A stretch of DNA of 64,000 nt from Sutcliffiella horikoshii (GTDB lineage Bacteria > Bacillota > Bacilli > Bacillales > Bacillaceae_I), in assembly GCF_019931755.1 (NCBI RefSeq), contig NZ_CP082918.1:3886001-3950000 (forward strand), given 5' to 3'. Below are positions 58,139 through 64,000 of the stretch, one piece after another (position 1 is the first letter of the stretch; each line of letters starts with the position of its first letter). Made by a program: the position numbers and the translations under genes. Below the pieces are notes generated by a model, which saw only the letters and a program-made list of their open reading frames with translations, made no database searches and had not been told where the DNA came from.

Positions 58139-58151
58139 TGAATATCATTCA
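58139..58151. promoter_or_regulatory. TetR-type operator before the regulator gene
   Basis: TGAATATCATTCA has the same TGAAT-N3-ATTCA arms as 57500-57512 and lies 27 nt upstream of the TetR start, suited to autorepression. Confidence 0.7.
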
Positions 58152-58261
58152 TTTTATCTGGAGGGCAATTGTTTGTCAAGGAAGGCGTTCGTTAGGTAGC
58201 CGCATTTATGTATTAGGCTAACCCATCAAGCAAGTATATAATTACCTTCCCTAAAATACTA

Positions 58262-58285
58262 GAAGGGATACCTAGGTAACCCTTC
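58262..58285. terminator. Near-perfect 24-bp palindrome, terminator-like
   Basis: GAAGGGATACCTAGGTAACCCTTC is a palindrome except for one A-A pair. It lies 32 nt after the stop of the minus-strand SRPBCC gene, with only a weak T-run, so it may be a terminator or an operator. Confidence 0.45.
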
Positions 58286-58316
58286 ATTCTCAGTGTTTCT
58301 CCCAAGATATATCCTC

Positions 58317-58823
58317 TTAACGAGACAAGACATGTTCTTCCAAACGATCCCAAGTTTCTTTAATGCCATGCTCCATTCCCATTTCCAACACCGTCTTCAA
58401 AGCCTCTGGAGATTCATACTCCGCGCGATTTACTAGCTTTGTCTTGCCTTCATGCTCCTCAAACGACAATGTGGATAATGTTGCAGGCATTTCCGAAGAC
58501 TCATTGCCTTCTGCATCTGAAAAATAATCGATGTATTCAATTTTTTCATTCGGAACAATTTTTTTGTAAAGTGCTTTTCCCCAAGATTCAAATCCAAAAA
58601 AGTCGCCTTGGCTCTCATCCACACATTTCATGCAATAATGCCAAACGCCACCTTCTCTAAAGTCCAGATCGCAAACTGTCAGCTCCCAGCCACGTGGTCC
58701 CCACCATTTCCTTAGAAGCTCTGCTTCTGAAAAAGCTTTAAATAAAACGTCTTTAGTGGCATTGAATTCACGCTCTAAAACAAGTACGTTTCCGTCTACT
58801 TTTGAGATCATTTTGGTTGTCAT
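58317..58823 (-). CDS. SRPBCC/AHSA1-family protein
   Basis: 168 residues from the ATG at 58823 with GGAGG at 8 nt; the frame runs on to 58907 without a site. The fold signature is EREFNATKDVLFKAFSEAELLRKWWGPRGWELTVCDLDFREGGVWHYCMKC at the N-terminus and LSTLSFEEHEGKTKLVNRAEY ... GMEHGIKETWDRLEEHV at the end, typical of AHSA1-like START domains that bind hydrophobic ligands. Often linked with ArsR regulators, but none is present here. Function unknown. Confidence 0.88.
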   Translation of the reverse strand: MTTKMISKVDGNVLVLEREFNATKDVLFKAFSEAELLRKWWGPRGWELTVCDLDFREGGVWHYCMKCVDESQGDFFGFESWGKALYKKIVPNEKIEYIDYFSDAEGNESSEMPATLSTLSFEEHEGKTKLVNRAEYESPEALKTVLEMGMEHGIKETWDRLEEHVLSR

Positions 58824-58945
58824 ATAACGGTCCTCCATCAATTTTGGCATTACGCTACATGAAGAACGGCATATAAGAGGCGGTTTGTCCAAACCTTTCC
58901 CCCTCAAATCGTCATTTCTTCTCCCTTACTATTCGGCATCGCAAT

Positions 58946-59716
58946 TTAATATCCTTCTTTTTTTAAACGTTCATATCTCCCTAACACATCAAATATAAAC
59001 TTCCGATTATAGCCTGCTTTTTGATATATCCGTTCCATCCAATCCTCTACCCTTACCAAAGCTGGATCCTCTATGATTCCTTCTGTTGTACTCAAAAAGC
59101 TATTCCAATTGTAAAATTCCCAATGAGCTATTTCCTTGTTGTAAGGAAGTCGACACTCAAGTAGGGGCTTTGGATGAATCGAGTTCTGGCATATTTCGGC
59201 TGCCTTTAGAAAATAATCCATTTCCACCGGTTTGGTGTCATAATGTTGGCGAGAGACTTTTCCGTTAGGACGATGATATAGAATCTCGACCTGATCTTTT
59301 TTTGGAAAGATCTGAATATCTGCGGCAGGAAAAAAACCACTAAGCTTTTCTGCGGTGTAATTCTCTCCTTCATTAATAAGAATTGGAGAAAGCCATTGGT
59401 CACCTAAGTCACATAAGTATCGATTCCCCTCTTCATCCAAAGCCATTACACCAATATGGGCATCATCTGTTCCAAGGTCATGGCCGATTGGATAAGCTGT
59501 TATTCCTTCTTTTCTAAATGCATCCAAAAGCCAAATGGCAAGATCATAACAATTCCCAGTGACACCCAGCGCCTCTCTATCCTCCTTCATTTGTGAAACA
59601 GAACGTTGTTTCGGCTTGTTTACTTGAGCATGATACACCCACATTTTTGTCAAAGTTTCCATCGGAAAGGTCGAAAATTTGTCCCAGATGGAACGGATAT
59701 AGATTGGTGGCTGCAT
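58946..59716 (-). CDS. Arylamine N-acetyltransferase/transglutaminase-like fold protein
   Basis: 256 residues. A Cys-His-Asp arrangement is visible: GVTGNCYDLAIWLLDAFRKEG (Cys ~54), DDAHIGVMALDEEGNRYLCDLGDQWLSPILI (His ~89, Asp ~104-107), the order used by arylamine N-acetyltransferases. Overall similarity to classical NATs is weak, so acetyl transfer is not assured. No signal peptide. It stands alone, upstream of nothing on the same strand within 200 bp. Confidence 0.7.
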   Translation of the reverse strand: MQPPIYIRSIWDKFSTFPMETLTKMWVYHAQVNKPKQRSVSQMKEDREALGVTGNCYDLAIWLLDAFRKEGITAYPIGHDLGTDDAHIGVMALDEEGNRYLCDLGDQWLSPILINEGENYTAEKLSGFFPAADIQIFPKKDQVEILYHRPNGKVSRQHYDTKPVEMDYFLKAAEICQNSIHPKPLLECRLPYNKEIAHWEFYNWNSFLSTTEGIIEDPALVRVEDWMERIYQKAGYNRKFIFDVLGRYERLKKEGY

Positions 59717-59829
59717 GGCTGTACACCTGTCCTTTCTTAAATCAGCTAAGTTCCATTAAAACTAATTTAACAAAAAACAGGCATTATGTGCTTTAATTGG
59801 AGGAATTTTGATGAGGAAAAGTAGTGATA

Positions 59830-61281
59830 TTACTTATCCACATTAGGATAGCTATGCTTACTATTATTTAATTTTTCTAATCTGCCTCTAAAAAACGTAT
59901 CATTAAACTCTTCTATACGGAAGGGGATGATTGGGGTTAAGTATGGTACGCCAACAGAGCGACGGGAAACCATGTATATAATCAAAATGGTTGTTCCAAT
60001 AATTACGCCAGAGATTCCATAGAAATTTCCAATCCATAAAAATGCAAAACGCAGTGCATTGGTAGGGGCTGCCATCTGCTTGGAGGCGAATAAAAGACTT
60101 GTTAAATAAGTTACGGCCACTAATATAAGGCTGAACGGGTGTATTATTTTTGCTGACACTGCAGTTTCTCCAATTGCTATAGTAGCCAACAAAGAAACAA
60201 AAATTATCGCACTCTGAGGAATTCGAAAAATCGCATCAGCTAGAACTGTAAGTAAAAAAAATAAAACAATCATACTCCAAAACGGGGAAAGTAGCTCATC
60301 CCCTTTAAATAATGTTTCAGCAACATTTTTGGGTATTTGATCAGAGTAGAATTTTGATGCAACAACATAAACGCTTGGGATATAAATTGTCATAATGAAG
60401 CTAATCAGCCTTATAAATCGAATACTAAAACGCCCCAGTTTCTGATTATATTCATCTGGAGCCTGGAGGGCAGATACAAATAAACCTGGTAAAATGATTC
60501 CATATGGATTCCCATCAACCATCACTACTACTTTTCCATCATATAAAGAGGAAGTAATAACATCAGGACGTTCGGTGTTTTCAGACATAGTAAATAAAAA
60601 ATCCTTGGTTGGATTCTCCATCGCTTCTTCAATTAGTTTTGCCTCTAATACATAGTTTACTTTCAGGTTATCTATACGACGCCTAATTTCAGCTAACACA
60701 TCTTGATCTACTACACCTTGGATGTATAGTATAGATATGGCAGTTTGGGAAAGCCTTCCGATATTCATGGAGTCTATGCAAAGATTAGAAGTTTTTATCA
60801 TGCCGCGCAATAAACCTATATTTGTATCAAGCTTTTCTGTTAAGCCTACCATACCACCCCGCGGAGAACGCTCGCTTACCACCTGCTCCAAACTTCTCTC
60901 TTTCATCTGAGCATTCTTGGCAATGATCCCCTTAGAATATCCTTCTATTAGCATGATCGTATTTCCGTTCAGAAGAGCGTCTGTCAGTTCATTCAATGTG
61001 CTTGCTATTTTGAGGCCGGCAGTTTTAACGATTTTTTGAGACACATTTTCCACCAAGGAATCGTCCCACTCTAATTCACCATCAAACGCTAAAAGAGGTT
61101 CAATAATATTGGTCTCAATTTTATCTGTATCAGCAATTTCCTCCATATACATGAGCGCAACATATAGAGTATTTTCGGTTCCCATTTGCAATTTTCTAAT
61201 GGAAAGTGATGATGTATGGTGAAAACTTTTTTGAAGATCTTTGATATTCTCTTCAAGATTTGTATGAATGGAATTATTCAT
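59830..61281 (-). CDS. Spore germination receptor A subunit (GerA family)
   Basis: 483 residues from the ATG at 61281 (AAGGTG at about 10 nt; the TTG at 61290 touches that site). A soluble N-terminal domain (1-270) with VALMYMEEIADTDKI, LIEGYSKGII, ERSPRGGMVGLTEKLDTNIGLLRG and YDGKVVVMVDGNPYGIILPGLF is followed by five or so membrane segments (about 290-460) and a C-terminal PFRIEEFNDTFFRG tail, exactly the GerAA/GerKA plan. It would sit in the spore inner membrane and take part in nutrient sensing. No B or C subunit gene is adjacent. A CATACTA sigma-G -10 lies 25 nt upstream. Confidence 0.93.
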   Translation of the reverse strand: MNNSIHTNLEENIKDLQKSFHHTSSLSIRKLQMGTENTLYVALMYMEEIADTDKIETNIIEPLLAFDGELEWDDSLVENVSQKIVKTAGLKIASTLNELTDALLNGNTIMLIEGYSKGIIAKNAQMKERSLEQVVSERSPRGGMVGLTEKLDTNIGLLRGMIKTSNLCIDSMNIGRLSQTAISILYIQGVVDQDVLAEIRRRIDNLKVNYVLEAKLIEEAMENPTKDFLFTMSENTERPDVITSSLYDGKVVVMVDGNPYGIILPGLFVSALQAPDEYNQKLGRFSIRFIRLISFIMTIYIPSVYVVASKFYSDQIPKNVAETLFKGDELLSPFWSMIVLFFLLTVLADAIFRIPQSAIIFVSLLATIAIGETAVSAKIIHPFSLILVAVTYLTSLLFASKQMAAPTNALRFAFLWIGNFYGISGVIIGTTILIIYMVSRRSVGVPYLTPIIPFRIEEFNDTFFRGRLEKLNNSKHSYPNVDK

Positions 61282-61305
61282 GTCAATCAATCACCTTGCA
61301 TAAAT

Positions 61306-61312
61306 TAGTATG
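61306..61312 (-). promoter_or_regulatory. Candidate sigma-G -10 element before gerA-type gene
   Basis: The minus strand reads CATACTA, the sigma-G -10 consensus. The -35 region at 17-18 nt (TAACAT-like) is weak. Forespore expression is expected for a germinant receptor. Confidence 0.5.
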
Positions 61313-61403
61313 TTTTCCTTTAAAAGGTAAATGTTAGGTCGTTAACTAATATGCACGAAAGAGGTGAAACTATACTAATTGATTGGTCTAACTCTATTCC
61401 AGC

Positions 61404-61580
61404 TTATTTTAATTTCAAAATTTGTATCACATTCAATATAACGTCCAGTTCCTGACTTATGTTGATGGTTGTATCACTATCAAGACCATTTTCTTTGTAT
61501 GATTGATATAACTTTTCCCTCAAGGTTTCTACTAGATTTTCCAGCTTCTCTTTTGGCATCGTAACTAATTTATTTTGCAT
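61404..61580 (-). CDS. Spo0E-family aspartyl-phosphate phosphatase
   Basis: 58 residues on the minus strand: starts MQNKLVTMPKEKLENLVETL, then REKLYQSYKENGLDSDTTINISQELDVILNVIQ. The two-helix pattern with GL-SD-xxx-ISQELD is the Spo0E/Rap-like small phosphatase signature (SQELD). These proteins dephosphorylate Spo0A~P and delay sporulation. Ribosome-binding site is poor (GAGACGAG). It lies next to a germination gene and a LysR regulator without clear operon structure. Confidence 0.82.
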   Translation of the reverse strand: MQNKLVTMPKEKLENLVETLREKLYQSYKENGLDSDTTINISQELDVILNVIQILKLK

Positions 61581-61636
61581 AATTACTCGTCTCGTTTCTT
61601 TAAATAATATAAGGCTAAAGGTGGGTTTCGGGGCTT

Positions 61637-62530
61637 ATGAATCTTGATCAAATAAAATATATCTTAGAGGTAGCAAAAGAGAAATCTTTAACAAGGGCAG
61701 CTAGTAATTTGCACGTGTCCACACCAGCTATAAGTAAATCCATCTCCCAGCTTGAAAAGGAACTCGGAATAACCATTTTCCACCGCTCGCGCCAGGGGAC
61801 CGTTCCCACGACAGAGGGAAAAAAGATTATTAATAGCGGACTTGAAATATTATCGATTTTGGATGAACTACAAAAGGATCTTGCAACAGGCACTATAACG
61901 AAGACATTCAAAATAGGTTGCGGACCATCTTTGACCTACGTGATTTATGATGCCTATCTGCTTTTCAAAGAAGAAAATAGCCATGTTCAAATAGAAATTA
62001 TAGAGATGGACCAAGATGAAATCTTGAAAGCATTAAAGTACAAAGAAATAGACATAGCATTCTCCCCCTTTGATATAGAAGAGCTAAAAAATGCAAATAT
62101 GCAGGATTCAATGGTTTTTGACTTAATTTATACAGGGCATGCATGTGTATATGTTAGCAAGCATTCAAGTCTCTATCACAAGGATATAATCTATACAGAA
62201 GACATCAAGGATGAAAAAGTGGTCCTCTATAACTCTAAACGAGCACAACTTCTGAACGAAAAATTCTTAAAAAATGTGCAACCTTTCCTTACTTCTAATA
62301 ACGTCGAGGTTTTAAGGACATCTGTTTTATATGGACACGCTATTTGTATTATTTATGATTTTTCATTCAAAAATAATTCAGATGTAAAGAATGGGAATTT
62401 AGCTGCCATTCCATTGGGAAATCCTAACCTAATAAATTTTGATTTCTGGTCAATTCGCCCCAATAATACAGGAATTTCTGTTGAAGTCAGCAATTTTCAG
62501 CACAAGGTAATCAAGTTGCTCCGTGCTTGA
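61637..62530 (+). CDS. LysR-family transcriptional regulator
   Basis: 297 residues. The N-terminal HTH is MNLDQIKYILEVAKEKSLTRAASNLHVSTPAISKSISQLEKELGITIFHRSRQGTVPTTEGKKIINSG (1-68) and the rest is a periplasmic-binding-protein-like effector domain (KTFKIGCGPSLTYVIYDAYLLFKEENSHVQIEIIEMDQDEILKALKYKEIDIAFSP). LysR regulators usually activate a neighbouring divergent gene; here the closest divergent gene is the Spo0E-like peptide, 57 nt away, and the LD-carboxypeptidase lies downstream on the same strand. Confidence 0.9.
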   Translation: MNLDQIKYILEVAKEKSLTRAASNLHVSTPAISKSISQLEKELGITIFHRSRQGTVPTTEGKKIINSGLEILSILDELQKDLATGTITKTFKIGCGPSLTYVIYDAYLLFKEENSHVQIEIIEMDQDEILKALKYKEIDIAFSPFDIEELKNANMQDSMVFDLIYTGHACVYVSKHSSLYHKDIIYTEDIKDEKVVLYNSKRAQLLNEKFLKNVQPFLTSNNVEVLRTSVLYGHAICIIYDFSFKNNSDVKNGNLAAIPLGNPNLINFDFWSIRPNNTGISVEVSNFQHKVIKLLRA

Positions 62531-62753
62531 TTGTTTAACTCATATCTGTAAGTACGATTTACATTAATTATCAAACGACTACAATTATAAGCTCTCAACT
62601 AATTGATGTAAATTCAACAAAAATAAACATAAGTTAACTTTTAGTTAATCTATAATTGTGCTAAAAACGACTTACTAGGTTTAACCTCCCTCTTCTCAAA
62701 AAAAATTCTCCTCATATATATAGAAGTAAATTGATTTTTGAGGAGCGAAGTAC

Positions 62754-63689
62754 ATGGCTATTAAACCACTTGCGCTTCAAAGAGGAGATACAATTGGTTT
62801 GGTTACTTTGGGGAGTCCTCTTGCTGCGACGACAATAAATACGCGGGTGCAATATCTGAGGAACATGGGGTTTAACGTTGTGTTTGGAAAATACGTGTAT
62901 TCCATTGATGGCATTGTCTCCGCTCCTGCTGACAAACGGGCCGAGGATCTCATGGATATGTTCAAAAACCCTAACGTGAGAATGATCCTTGCAACACGCG
63001 GAGGGACCGGGGTACAAGGGATTCTTCCTTACCTTGATTTTGATGTCATCAGGGAAAACCCAAAGTTGATTTCAGGATACAGTGATATCACCGTCCTTTT
63101 GAATAGCCTTTATCAGTTTAGTGATCTCATTACCTTTCACAGTCTGATGCTTATTGATTTTCGAGCGGAAACTCCTTCTTATAGTTTCAATCAATTTTTT
63201 GCAGCGACCTCTACGTTTACCTCTCCGCGTGCCATTATCAATCCACCGGAAGTTGTGCGAATGGGGATAAACCCTGGAAATGTGACCGGGCCAATTGTTG
63301 GGGGAAATATCACTTCCATCGTTAATGCGATTGGAACGCCGTATGAAATCAATACAAAAGGTAAAATTCTGTTCCTTGAGGACACCCATACACCAGCCAA
63401 CATGATGCTTCGTTACTTTACCCAACTGTCGATGGCGGGTAAATTTAACGATTGCCTCGGCATTATTATGGGGGAATGTACGAATTGCCCTGTGGCGTAT
63501 AACACTTCCTATGCAGACCTAATTAATACGGTTCTCGTTCCTACTAGGAAACCATTAATCACCAACTTTGCCACCGGCCACGGGAGATTTAAAGCCGCCA
63601 TTCCGGTTGGGGCTAGGGTGAATATGAACGCCACGAACAATACCATTACGGTGATGGAGCCTGCGGTGTCGTGGGAACAGGCACGCTGA
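62754..63689 (+). CDS. LD-carboxypeptidase/MccF-type S66 family peptidase
   Basis: 311 residues with GAGGAGCG at good spacing. The S66 pattern is clear: RGDTIGLVTLGSPLA at the N-terminus, LMDMFKNPNVRMILATRGGTGVQGILPYLDFDVIRENPKLISGYSDITVLLNSLYQFSDLITFHSLM with the catalytic Ser probably in TRGG/GYSD region, and a distal Glu-His pair around LFLEDTHTPANMMLRYF and ATGHGRFKAAIPVG. Members remove the last D-amino acid of recycled muropeptides (LdcA) or cleave microcin C (MccF). It has no signal peptide. Family certain, substrate not. Confidence 0.88.
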   Translation: MAIKPLALQRGDTIGLVTLGSPLAATTINTRVQYLRNMGFNVVFGKYVYSIDGIVSAPADKRAEDLMDMFKNPNVRMILATRGGTGVQGILPYLDFDVIRENPKLISGYSDITVLLNSLYQFSDLITFHSLMLIDFRAETPSYSFNQFFAATSTFTSPRAIINPPEVVRMGINPGNVTGPIVGGNITSIVNAIGTPYEINTKGKILFLEDTHTPANMMLRYFTQLSMAGKFNDCLGIIMGECTNCPVAYNTSYADLINTVLVPTRKPLITNFATGHGRFKAAIPVGARVNMNATNNTITVMEPAVSWEQAR

Positions 63690-63738
63690 CCCAGTTGTTT
63701 GGGGGAAGAGCGTGTTGCGGGGACAGGCACCGTGACCC
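63680..63738 (+). repeat. Two direct copies of the ACAGGCAC-GTGACCCAGTT repeat
   Basis: ACAGGCACGCTGACCCAGTT and ACAGGCACCGTGACCCAGTT are arranged head to tail about 38 nt apart, starting at the S66 gene stop. They match family 2 copies at 37510, 37991 and 54752. Confidence 0.75.
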
Positions 63739-64000
63739 AGTTAGGATGGAGCAATTTATGGTACTCGAAGAGTTCTTCTGAGAATATATGGATTATCGTT
63801 AATTTGAATGGTTTTATTGAATAATTGGGCGGTTTTATTGATTAGTTTATGTCATTTATTGAATAATTCGACTCGTTTATTGTATAATTCAGCTCGGCTT
63901 ATCTAGCTACGAGATCCCAACCAACCATTCACCACAACTACTCTATAAACACAACATTATCTCAATATACCATGCCAAAATAGTCGATATTTGGCATACT
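63690..64000. other. Repeat-rich right edge without a gene
   Basis: Contains the family 2 repeat pair and the AT-rich tandem repeat above. From 63897 to the end I see no gene or signal; any gene beyond the edge cannot be judged. Confidence 0.5.
63810..63896. repeat. Degenerate tandem repeat, four units of 21-22 bp
   Basis: Four AT-rich units with the core TTTATTGAATAATT, starting near 63810, 63831, 63853 and 63875; units 3 and 4 add TCGACTC or TCAGCTC. They do not code for a visible protein. Confidence 0.6.

Noticed and set aside
63680-63896. Possible CRISPR array at the right edge
   Set aside because: Repeat units are short, degenerate and lack unique spacers of constant length; no cas gene is present.

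Overview
The window looks like chromosomal DNA of a low-GC, spore-forming Bacillaceae member. Support comes from a GerA-type germinant receptor subunit, a Spo0E-like phosphatase, a ComK-type regulator, strong AAGGAGG ribosome-binding sites, CcpA cre-like boxes, a candidate sigma-B promoter and candidate mother-cell (sigma-E/K-like) -10 elements. I saw no rRNA, tRNA, CRISPR array, prophage or intact insertion sequence.

Region by region. (1) 1-7507, all minus: an eight-gene sugar cluster (esterase, binding lipoprotein, nanE, RpiR regulator, ROK kinase, two permeases, GH38 alpha-mannosidase running off the left edge), probably for uptake and catabolism of N-acetylmannosamine- and/or mannose-containing sugars. 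(2) 7755-11283: a small beta-sandwich protein, a 105-bp direct repeat pair, a GT2-GtrA fusion and a stress-protein-like acidic protein behind a candidate sigma-B promoter. (3) 11422-18808, minus: a second sugar ABC importer with a YesM/YesN-type two-component system and a Gfo/Idh/MocA oxidoreductase, interrupted by three copies of a structured GC-rich repeat. (4) 19074-26493: PAS-GGDEF diguanylate cyclase, glutamate dehydrogenase, VanZ protein, acyltransferase, GT4 glycosyltransferase, galE. (5) 26674-37246: ComK-like regulator, an LRR/Fn3 surface protein and a giant amylopullulanase; both surface proteins end in the same LPxTA sorting signal. (6) 37596-41837: a c-di-GMP-I riboswitch in front of a 55-residue ORF, then small membrane and probable spore-surface genes. 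(7) 42009-50512: Vpr-like subtilase divergent from a PlcR/NprR-like regulator, RarD, a transglutaminase-like protein, and a MerR-HTH/coiled-coil gene sitting in a dense cluster of CGATA motifs. (8) 50657-58823: ECF sigma/anti-sigma pair, thioredoxin-like and nucleotidyltransferase proteins, a translationally coupled trio of Cys-ended paralogues with a sporulation-type promoter, a frameshifted membrane gene, and a TetR-controlled paired SMR exporter. (9) 58946-64000: NAT-like protein, orphan GerA subunit, Spo0E-like peptide, LysR regulator, LD-carboxypeptidase, and repeat-rich DNA at the right edge.

Themes that connect genes: carbon-source uptake under CcpA (cre-like sites before three units); starch breakdown by a wall-anchored enzyme; c-di-GMP made by the cyclase and sensed by the riboswitch; and several separate units that look spore-associated, three of them sharing the -10-like string CATAGAATA. 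The strongest candidates for something undescribed are the riboswitch plus 55-residue ORF, the CGATA motif cluster around the MerR/coiled-coil gene, and the Cys-ended trio. Assignments rest on reading sequence and recalled family motifs only; no database search was run.
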